A DNA stretch of 20,490 bases, from contig USQY01000029.1 in the NCBI GenBank assembly GCA_900557045.1, forward strand, positions 1-20,490. Direction: 5' to 3'. The notes under the pieces are model-generated. The model was not told the origin of the DNA. It worked only from the letters and a program-made list of their open reading frames with translations, and ran no database searches. Positions 1 through 5,428 of the stretch are shown one piece after another. The stretch comes from an uncultured Clostridium sp. GTDB taxonomy: Bacteria > Bacillota > Clostridia > TANB77 > CAG-508. A program made the translations under genes and the position numbers. Position 1 is the stretch's first letter. Every line of letters starts with the position of its first letter.

Positions 1-35
1 ACATTCCCAAAATAGTGGAATCGTTCACTAGCTAA
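1..35 (+). CDS. 3' end of an upstream secreted-protein paralogue (partial)
   Basis: Only the last 11 codons and the TAA stop are visible (IPKIVESFTS after a split Asn codon). They match base for base the last codons of the complete gene at 331-1482, and the match continues through the terminator. This is therefore the end of a tandem copy of that gene lying mostly outside the window. Whether the rest of the copy is intact cannot be seen. Confidence 0.75.
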   Translation, partial: IPKIVESFTS

Positions 36-41
36 AATACC

Positions 42-69
42 AAAACAGTTAGCAATTGCTAACTGTTTT
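42..69 (+). terminator. Rho-independent terminator of the upstream paralogue
   Basis: A perfect 12-bp stem (AAAACAGTTAGC / GCTAACTGTTTT) with a four-base AATT loop runs into a T-rich tract (ATTTTGTCATTTTT). It lies seven bases after the stop codon of the partial gene and is repeated after the next gene. Confidence 0.85.
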
Positions 70-130
70 ATTTTGTCATTTTTACTTTAATATTAATTTG
101 GTGTATATATTCTTTAATATTCTGTACTAG

Positions 131-181
131 TTGTTAGTGTATAGTATAGAATATGAAACATATTTATGATTTGTTAGTGTA
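131..181 (+). repeat. Pair of 11-bp direct repeats upstream of a promoter
   Basis: TTGTTAGTGTA occurs at 131-141 and again at 171-181, exactly 40 bases apart, or roughly four helical turns. The second copy ends about 50 bases before the -35 box at 232. The spacing and position suit a pair of regulator-binding sites, but nothing in the sequence names the regulator, and chance is possible in DNA this AT-rich. Confidence 0.4.
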
Positions 182-231
182 AAATTAAAGTAGGTAAAAT
201 GAATATAAGATTTTGTCTACTCATTATGTTT

Positions 232-260
232 TTGACTTAATTGCCATTTTATGCTATAAT
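232..260 (+). promoter_or_regulatory. Sigma-A-type promoter for the dockerin-like gene
   Basis: TTGACT (232-237) and TATAAT (255-260) are separated by 17 bases, and a TG one base before the -10 box gives an extended -10. The start of transcription should fall near 267, giving a leader of about 64 nt with AAGGAGG at 315-321, nine bases before the ATG. Confidence 0.8.
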
Positions 261-330
261 TTATCTTATGAATACTTTTATTGGTATTTAGCACATTGAA
301 AAATTATTATTTTTAAGGAGGATTTTTTCC

Positions 331-1482
331 ATGAAAAAACTTTTTATCTTTTGCCTTGGAACTATAATCAGTTCAACCATTGCTTTAGCAGTACCCCTAG
401 CACTCAATCGTGCAAGTGCTGTATCAGAAGATACAAACTCTACCTCTGCATTAGAATTATCTGATACTAGCCCTAGTTATTTCTTTACAGATTCCCACCA
501 CACTATATGGGAATTCACTACTTTTAAGGGTAATAATAACTATACTGGTATTACAGCATCCAAGTATATTGGTGAAACTCCATCATATGTTCTTGAATAT
601 GAACTTATGATGAACGCTGATTTTTCTAATATTACTTATAACGATATTAACTATTGTCAACGGAGCATTATAGGTCCATCAGAAAAAAGTGTTGTGAGAT
701 ATGATTTGGATTCAAATAATGAAATTGATATTTTTGACCTAGCATGTTTACGTCAACATTATCTGCATACACCATATAACTTTGTGTCAAATGGTACGGA
801 TATAATGGATTGCGAGACTTTTTGGAATATTTTTGAACAAAAGTCAAATACTGGTGCAAATAAATTTACTATTATGTATGACGATACTCCATTATCTACA
901 ACAACTACTGCTGCAACTACTACAATCAAGCCTACTGCTAGCACAACTGCTAGCACAACTACTAGCACAACTACTAGCACAACTACTAGCACTGTTACGT
1001 ATTATGAATGTGAGTTCGATGGTGAATATTACTGGAACCAAGAAGATGAAGCTCTTGGACCAGACTCTGGTGCTGAAATATACAAGATTCTTATGAAAAC
1101 AATTGAATTATATGGTTTTGAACATTTTAAGATAGTATGGTCTAAAGATTTTATCCCATATGCTTGGGTAATCCCCAGTTCTTGGACAGCATACAACTCG
1201 ACTTGCACTTATTGTTTTCAACTAATCCCATCATATCATATTGAAGAAATATGTAAACGTGAATGGCTCAAATATCCTTATCATATATGGAGACCTTCTT
1301 GGATTGATGGTACTACGAAGTGTCCTAACTGTACTATATCTCATTACCAAATAGATACTAGAGAAGGTACAGAATGGCTTTTTGCTTCATATTACCAAAT
1401 AATCCCCACAGACGAGAATGGAAATGACATCCTCACACTTGGTAGTAACATTCCCAAAATAGTGGAATCGTTCACTAGCTAA
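331..1482 (+). CDS. Secreted dockerin-like protein with Thr/Ser linker and paired CxxC motifs
   Basis: 383 residues; overall function not recognised. The ATG has AAGGAGG nine bases upstream. An N-terminal signal peptide (Lys2-3, hydrophobic core 4-25, likely cleavage after ASA at 28-30) sends it out of the cell. Residues 121-145 hold one calcium-loop-like segment (D125, D127, N129, I132, D133, D136, L137, then LxxLRQHYL) that resembles one half of a type I dockerin; no second half is evident, although real dockerins have two. Residues about 189-222 are an almost pure Thr/Ser linker. The C-terminal domain (223-383) is rich in Trp and Tyr and carries C292xxC295, C308 and C331xxC334, which could bind zinc or form disulfides. 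A near-identical 3' end just upstream shows a tandem paralogue. By hand count its GC is about a third, higher than the roughly one quarter of the giant gene, which hints at a different history. A carbohydrate-related or cell-surface role is inference. Confidence 0.85.
   Translation: MKKLFIFCLGTIISSTIALAVPLALNRASAVSEDTNSTSALELSDTSPSYFFTDSHHTIWEFTTFKGNNNYTGITASKYIGETPSYVLEYELMMNADFSNITYNDINYCQRSIIGPSEKSVVRYDLDSNNEIDIFDLACLRQHYLHTPYNFVSNGTDIMDCETFWNIFEQKSNTGANKFTIMYDDTPLSTTTTAATTTIKPTASTTASTTTSTTTSTTTSTVTYYECEFDGEYYWNQEDEALGPDSGAEIYKILMKTIELYGFEHFKIVWSKDFIPYAWVIPSSWTAYNSTCTYCFQLIPSYHIEEICKREWLKYPYHIWRPSWIDGTTKCPNCTISHYQIDTREGTEWLFASYYQIIPTDENGNDILTLGSNIPKIVESFTS
934..993 (+). repeat. 12-bp minisatellite encoding the Thr/Ser linker
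   Basis: Five consecutive 12-base units of the form ACTRCTAGCACA, the last ending in T, encode TAST, TAST, TTST, TTST, TTST. Because each unit is four codons, gain or loss changes linker length without shifting frame. Confidence 0.9.
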
Positions 1483-1565
1483 AATACCAAAACAGTTAGC
1501 AACTGCTAACTGTTTTATTTTGTCATTTTTACTTTAATATTAATTTGGTGTATATACTCTTTAAT
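1448..1565 (+). repeat. Direct repeat, copy 2 (gene 3' end plus terminator)
   Basis: Second copy of the 118-base segment found at 1-118, differing at two positions. After 1565 the two flanks diverge completely, which fixes the right edge of the duplication. Confidence 0.95.
1489..1516 (+). terminator. Rho-independent terminator of the dockerin-like gene
   Basis: A 12-bp perfect stem (AAAACAGTTAGC / GCTAACTGTTTT) with loop AACT, six bases after the TAA stop, is followed by ATTTTGTCATTTTT. It differs from the copy at 42-69 only in the loop. Confidence 0.85.
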
Positions 1566-1647
1566 CAAAAAAGACATTATTATTTTTGTATCAATAAACT
1601 TTTAAATACATTAGTAACACAAGTATTAAAGCTAGTAGATTCATTTA

Positions 1648-1691
1648 AAAATTTTAGAGAGCATAAACTTTATTATGCTCTCTAAAATTTT
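1648..1691 (-). terminator. Terminator of the AI-2E-family gene
   Basis: A perfect 19-bp stem (1648-1666 with 1673-1691) around a six-base loop lies 15 bases beyond the minus-strand stop codon. On the minus strand the right arm ends in a run of five T, giving an intrinsic terminator. It faces the terminator at 1489-1516 of the convergent gene. Confidence 0.8.
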
Positions 1692-1706
1692 CTAAATTAC
1701 GGTATA

Positions 1707-2825
1707 TTATCTTCTCAAATTTCTAAACTCAATATAATCCCCTATTAATACCTTAATTACCGCAATTATAGGAACACCTAAGAACATACCTAATACTCCA
1801 AAATAAGCTCCACCAACTGTAACAGCAAATATTACTAATAACGGACTTATTTTTAAAGATTCCCCTACTATTTTTGGATTTATAATATTTGCATCTATTT
1901 GTTGTAAAATAGTTGTTATAATTACCATCCAAACGGCTTGTGAAAATCCACCTGTAATGAATGTAATTAATGTTGCTACTATAATTGCAATTATTGCACC
2001 AAAATATGGTATCATATTGAATAAACCTATCATTATTCCTAATAATACTGCATATTTAACCCCTAATAAGCTCATTGCTATTGATGTTAATATTCCTACT
2101 ACTATTGCATCTAATAATTGACTTGATAGGAATTTTAAAAATATTTCATTTGTTCTATTAAAGTATAACCCTATTTTATTGCATGTTTCTTTTGAAAAAA
2201 TTGCACCTGATAATTTTTTTGCAAATTTTACTATTTCATTTCTTTCCAATAATATATATGCTGAAACTATTAGGGAAACAAAGAAATTAAATATTCCTGT
2301 TGCTATACTTAATGCTCCTTGAGCATATTTTGTTATTTTTTCTATATTAATATATTCTGTTATATTTATTTCCCCAATTTTTTTAATATTATTTGTAATT
2401 GCTTCATTTTTAATAAGTGCATCATCTGGTAAATTGTTTATTTTCTCTACTATTGTAGTGTAATACCCTTGAAAATTGTTAATAAAATCAATTATGCTTG
2501 TACTTACTATTGGTATTATATAATTTATTGTTAATGCTATTACTAAAGTTGCTAATATGTATACAAAAATTACTGATAGCCCTCTTGCTCTATTTTGTAC
2601 TATTTTTATTTTTTTAGCTTTTTTAAATAAATTTTCTATTTTTTTGGCTGGTATATATAATATGTATGCTATTATTATTCCTATTATAAAAGGCATTATT
2701 ATATTTAAAAAATTTGATAACCAATCGCGTATTTCTGTTATATTATCTAGTGTTTTATATATTAATATAATAGCTACTGCAAATGTGAACCAGTATAACC
2801 ATTTCGTTATTTTCTTTTCCTTCAT
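1707..2825 (-). CDS. AI-2E family transporter (integral membrane permease)
   Basis: 372 residues, normal for the family (PF01594, which includes TqsA and YdiK). It has about eight predicted membrane segments: one near residues 9-24, a pair at about 39-59 and 82-107, an extracytoplasmic linker of some 60 residues, then a hydrophobic C-terminal half. Family signatures are PYFGA with a following hydrophobic helix, and QQIDANIINPKIVG followed by SPLLVIFAVTVGG and GVLGMFLGVPIIAV. Members export small molecules or ions, and TqsA was linked to autoinducer-2; the substrate here cannot be read from sequence. The frame also allows a TTG start at 2846 and an ATG at 2837. I chose the ATG at 2825 because AAAGGA at 2838-2843 then sits 12 bases upstream, whereas it abuts the 2837 ATG directly. 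A start at 2846 would lack any ribosome binding site. Confidence 0.9.
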   Translation of the reverse strand: MKEKKITKWLYWFTFAVAIILIYKTLDNITEIRDWLSNFLNIIMPFIIGIIIAYILYIPAKKIENLFKKAKKIKIVQNRARGLSVIFVYILATLVIALTINYIIPIVSTSIIDFINNFQGYYTTIVEKINNLPDDALIKNEAITNNIKKIGEINITEYINIEKITKYAQGALSIATGIFNFFVSLIVSAYILLERNEIVKFAKKLSGAIFSKETCNKIGLYFNRTNEIFLKFLSSQLLDAIVVGILTSIAMSLLGVKYAVLLGIMIGLFNMIPYFGAIIAIIVATLITFITGGFSQAVWMVIITTILQQIDANIINPKIVGESLKISPLLVIFAVTVGGAYFGVLGMFLGVPIIAVIKVLIGDYIEFRNLRR

Positions 2826-2860
2826 ACTAAATTTCATTCCTTTCAAAAATCTATTGACTT

Positions 2861-2889
2861 TTTATAGTTGGTCTTTCTTTAATGCACAA
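2861..2889 (-). promoter_or_regulatory. Candidate promoter for the AI-2E-family gene
   Basis: On the minus strand TTGTGC (2884-2889) and TATAAA (2861-2866) are 17 bases apart, placed 36 bases before the chosen start codon. It lies just after the terminator of the YabE-like gene, which supports separate transcription. The -35 match is only moderate. Confidence 0.45.
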
Positions 2890-2905
2890 ATTATTATATA
2901 AACAA

Positions 2906-2953
2906 AAATACCACTTACCCATTAAACATTAGCTTAATAAGCAGGTGGTATTT
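2906..2953 (-). terminator. Terminator of the YabE-like gene
   Basis: AAATACCAC (2906-2914) pairs with GTGGTATTT (2945-2953), and the minus-strand transcript then continues TTTTTGTTTATAT. The loop is long (30 bases) and can form a small inner hairpin around GCTTAATAAGC. It lies 15 bases beyond the stop codon. Confidence 0.65.
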
Positions 2954-2968
2954 CATTAATGTCTTTTT

Positions 2969-3994
2969 TTAAGGTATATAAATATAACATTCAAGATTTC
3001 TTCTACCAAAGTTAATACATTCATTATATGTTGACATATATACATCTAACTTGTTGTTTGATATAGCTCCACCTCTATCTTGAACTACAAACCATCCACC
3101 ATTTGGCTTATTAGCAAAATATGGAATATATATTATAGTTCCTATTGGATAACCTTTACCAGCTGCTACTGTACACCATGATGATGCTCGTGCTCCTGAT
3201 GATGTTATACCATATCCTGATGAGTTTGCTGATTTACCACATGTTGATGCTGTATATGCTGATGCATTTAATGTTTTTACAACAGGTGTAATTCCTTGTG
3301 CTTTTGTTGCTAATGCATTTCCATTTGCACTTGCTGTTTGTGCTACTGTTTCTACTGTTGCCCTATCTACTGAAGCTCTTGATGATACTTCATTATTTCT
3401 AATTTCTATTATTTTTTTTACGGGTTGTTTAGTTATATTGCTAGAAATTTCTGTTTTTGATATTTCAATATCATTTTGGTATTTTATTTTGTATGTTGTT
3501 TCTTTAATTCCGTCTATACCTTTTTGTTTTACTACTTCCTTTTTGTCTCCATTTCCTGTAGATAGGTCTTTAGTTTCTGTTTCAAAAGGAATAGTAGTTT
3601 GTTCTATAATTACTTTTTCTACTATATTGTTATAGTTTTCTTCTAGTAATTTTTGTACTGTAACACTATCTGAAGTTTCTACATTTTCTGAAACTTGTAC
3701 AGTGTTTATATTTTCTTTTGTTATTCTTATTGTTTTATTATCAGATATATTTGCATCAAAATTTGGTATTGCATTTTCTTCTGGTAATAATATAATGTGA
3801 TTCTCGTCTAATATATCGGAAACTTTTTCTTTTGTAGTTAAAACATTCATTTCATATCCATCTGAAAGAATAATTTTAACATTCTTTACTTTTGAACTTA
3901 CGGCCATAACACTTATTCCCATTAATAGTAAAAGTATTATACTTACGGATATAACCTTTTTCAAGGATATCGAAGCCTTATCATCTTTTCTCAT
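2969..3994 (-). CDS. yabE: YabE-like wall-associated protein: DUF348, G5 and 3D domains
   Basis: 341 residues. An N-terminal hydrophobic helix (about 14-31) anchors or exports the protein. Residues about 37-91 match DUF348, 125-198 match a G5 domain (IPFETET, QKGIDG, KETTYKIKY), and 242-340 are a C-terminal 3D domain (double-psi barrel, MltA/RlpA-like). Related proteins (YabE, Rpf-like, YocH) act on or bind peptidoglycan. Of the three Asp that name the 3D domain, D306 (VQDRGGAI) and D317 (KLDVYM) are present, but the first, expected five residues before P283, is Ala278. The frame extends to an ATG at 4051, but a consensus promoter lies at 4031-4059 and GGAGG sits 12 bases before the ATG at 3994, so 3994 is the start. 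It follows tatD on the same strand, the gene order of B. subtilis yabD-yabE. Confidence 0.88.
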   Translation of the reverse strand: MRKDDKASISLKKVISVSIILLLLMGISVMAVSSKVKNVKIILSDGYEMNVLTTKEKVSDILDENHIILLPEENAIPNFDANISDNKTIRITKENINTVQVSENVETSDSVTVQKLLEENYNNIVEKVIIEQTTIPFETETKDLSTGNGDKKEVVKQKGIDGIKETTYKIKYQNDIEISKTEISSNITKQPVKKIIEIRNNEVSSRASVDRATVETVAQTASANGNALATKAQGITPVVKTLNASAYTASTCGKSANSSGYGITSSGARASSWCTVAAGKGYPIGTIIYIPYFANKPNGGWFVVQDRGGAISNNKLDVYMSTYNECINFGRRNLECYIYIP

Positions 3995-4030
3995 AAGAAA
4001 TTTGTCCCTCCTTTTTTTAAGACACTTCCA

Positions 4031-4059
4031 ATTATAACATTTTTGTAACAATATGTCAA
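4031..4059 (-). promoter_or_regulatory. Consensus sigma-A promoter of the YabE-like gene
   Basis: On the minus strand TTGACA (4054-4059), a 17-base spacer and TATAAT (4031-4036) match the consensus at all 12 positions. Transcription should start near 4024, about 30 bases before the ATG at 3994. The gene therefore has its own promoter, despite following tatD. Confidence 0.88.
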
Positions 4060-4062
4060 ATT

Positions 4063-4170
4063 TTAGTTAATTTTATGTTTACCAGTTTTTTGGACGTTTC
4101 TTGGAATGTCATTTTCCCTAAAGGTTTTTTCTTCTAGTATTCTTACGAATAATTCGTCTCTTTCTATATA
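4063..4170 (-). pseudogene. Unassigned 35-codon open stretch without a start codon
   Basis: Between tatD and the YabE-like promoter, the minus strand is open for 35 codons and ends in TAA. The translation is charged and protein-like (YIERDELFVRILEEK, then TFRENDIPRNVQKTGKHKIN). No ATG, GTG or TTG opens this frame. An ATG about 45 bases upstream lies in another frame (MQNLVILLNTRAYNI, then TAG), so a frameshifted remnant of a small gene is possible. I do not recognise a family, and no ribosome binding site is seen. The stretch could be chance. Confidence 0.25.
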
Positions 4171-4224
4171 TTATATGCCCGTGTATTTAATAATATTACT
4201 AGATTTTGCATTTTACATATCAGT

Positions 4225-5028
4225 TTATTTTATATTGAATACTCTTTTACAATTTTCATATGTACATTTTGCTATTTCATTTATATTCAGTTGTTTAACT
4301 ATTGCTATTTTTTCTGCAATGTATTTTACATTTCTAGAATCATTTCTAGTACCTCTATTAGGTTCTGGTGATAAATAAGGGCTATCTGTTTCTATTAAAA
4401 TTTTATCTAGTGGAACTTCTTTTATAACACTTTCTGCATTTTTTGAACTTTTAAATGTTACAGGTCCTGCAAATGATATATAAAAACCTAGTTTTATTGC
4501 CTCTTTTACTAACTCTATATTAAGTGGACAGCAGTGAAAAACACCTGGTTTTACAGTTTTTCTTACATTTTTAAGTATATCTAATGTATCCATAATTGCT
4601 TCTCTTGTATGTATTACAATTGGTAAATTTAGTTTATTAGCTAAATCTATTTGTTCTATAAATACTTGTTTTTGTAATTTCTTATTTTCTTTATTCCAAT
4701 AATAATCTAAACCTATTTCACCTATTGCTACAACTTTTTTATTTTCTGCCAACTTTTCCAACTGTATTAATTGCTTTCTAAATGTTTCTAAACTTTTTTC
4801 ACCCTCAGGAATATCATTAGGTGAAATTCCACAAGTTGCATAAATATATTCATATTTATTTGCAATTTCAATGGCCTTTTTAGAAGATTCTAAACTATAA
4901 CCTGCACTAATAAATTTAGTAACTCCAGATTCATACACTGCCTTAATTACACTATCTCTATCTTCATTAAATTTTTCGTCATCATAATGAGCATGACTAT
5001 CAAATAATTCTATATTATATAATTCCAT
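4225..5028 (-). CDS. tatD: TatD family metal-dependent deoxyribonuclease
   Basis: 267 residues, full length for TatD hydrolases (TIM-barrel, two-metal enzymes; cytoplasmic DNase/exonuclease activity in studied members). Expected metal ligands are visible: H12-A-H14 in DSHAH, E104 in GEIGLDYY, H140 in IVIHTREA, H165 in FHCCP, and D215 in ETDSPYLSPEPNRG. The common GxHP motif reads GISP (67-70), so the His there is replaced by Ser; the metal ligands themselves are not affected. The ATG has AGGAG seven bases upstream. It stands alone behind an extended -10 promoter, and the YabE-like gene follows after about 230 bases, an arrangement also found in B. subtilis (yabD-yabE). Confidence 0.95.
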   Translation of the reverse strand: MELYNIELFDSHAHYDDEKFNEDRDSVIKAVYESGVTKFISAGYSLESSKKAIEIANKYEYIYATCGISPNDIPEGEKSLETFRKQLIQLEKLAENKKVVAIGEIGLDYYWNKENKKLQKQVFIEQIDLANKLNLPIVIHTREAIMDTLDILKNVRKTVKPGVFHCCPLNIELVKEAIKLGFYISFAGPVTFKSSKNAESVIKEVPLDKILIETDSPYLSPEPNRGTRNDSRNVKYIAEKIAIVKQLNINEIAKCTYENCKRVFNIK

Positions 5029-5091
5029 AATTATTCTCCTTGTATAATAATATTTAAGGTTAAACGTTTTTCTTAATTCGTCTTTTCATCT

Positions 5092-5100
5092 ATTATATCA
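5092..5100 (-). promoter_or_regulatory. Extended -10 promoter of tatD
   Basis: On the minus strand TGATATAAT gives a perfect -10 hexamer (5092-5097) with the TG of an extended -10. No good -35 box lies 17 bases upstream, which an extended -10 can compensate. The leader would be about 55 nt. Confidence 0.55.
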
Positions 5101-5160
5101 TTTATTTTTTTAAATGGTAGATTTTTTTGATATACTTTCTATTACCTTAAATTATAATTA

Positions 5161-5205
5161 AAAAAATAACCCAAGAGAGAACAATCCTCTCTTAGGTTAT
5201 TTTTT
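5161..5205 (-). terminator. Strong terminator ending the giant-gene transcript (likely bidirectional)
   Basis: Arms 5161-5179 and 5187-5205 pair over 19 positions with one mismatch around a seven-base loop. The minus-strand product ends in TTATTTTTTTAATT, and the plus strand also ends in TTATTTTTT. It separates the giant gene and its 3' repeats from the tatD promoter. Confidence 0.85.
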
Positions 5206-5408
5206 ACAATATCATATTTTCATACTGTTTTTATTCACTTCATCATAAGTTATTTTTTATAATATAACATTTTCGTACTGTTTTTATTCACTTCATCATA
5301 AGTTATTTTTTATAATATGACATTTTCATACTGTTTTTATTCACTTCATCATAAGTTATTTTTAACAATATTACAATTTCATACTGCTTTTATTCATTTC
5401 ATCAAAAA
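5197..5408. repeat. Four tandem 53-bp repeats in the 3' region of the giant gene
   Basis: Units at 5197-5249, 5250-5302, 5303-5355 and 5356-5408. The three nearest the terminator are nearly identical and share GTTTTTATTCACTTCATCATA. The fourth, next to the giant gene, is more diverged. The first unit overlaps the terminator arm (its opening TTATTTTTT). The 53-base period is not a multiple of three, so the repeats do not code as an array. Confidence 0.95.
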
Positions 5409-5428
5409 TTCTTTTTTATGAAATATCC

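Larger units (their letters stand above)
1..118 (+). repeat. Direct repeat, copy 1 (gene 3' end plus terminator)
   Basis: This segment is the same as 1448-1565 except for two C/T substitutions (T56 against C1503, T110 against C1557), with no gaps. It covers the last codons, the stop, the terminator hairpin and about 50 bases beyond. It marks a tandem duplication whose unit is about 1.45 kb. Confidence 0.95.

Noticed and set aside
759..992. Minus-strand frame rich in VVVL
   Set aside because: It is the complement of the Thr/Ser minisatellite of the dockerin-like gene and has no ribosome binding site. The same reasoning removes the frames at 668-859 (minus) and 833-1096 (plus).
2557..2901. Plus-strand hydrophobic frame opposite the AI-2E-family gene
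   Set aside because: Its hydrophobicity reflects the complement of membrane-segment codons, and the opposite strand has clear family motifs.
3995..4051. Upstream ATG at 4051 as start of the YabE-like gene
   Set aside because: It lies inside the -10/-35 spacer of a consensus promoter, so it would precede the transcript. The ATG at 3994 has a GGAGG site.
4106..4378. Plus-strand frame of 90 codons across the end of tatD
   Set aside because: It overlaps the conserved TatD C-terminus on the other strand, has no ribosome binding site, and looks like an AT-rich chance frame.
5197..5355. Short peptides ending YYKK-stop in the 53-bp units, similar to the FYKKK end of the giant protein
   Set aside because: The period is not a multiple of three, frames break between units, substitutions change codons freely, and no ribosome binding site is present. 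The likeness is probably due to A-rich sequence.
5197..5408. CRISPR array
   Set aside because: The 53-bp units are directly adjacent with no unique spacers, only four occur, and no cas genes are near.
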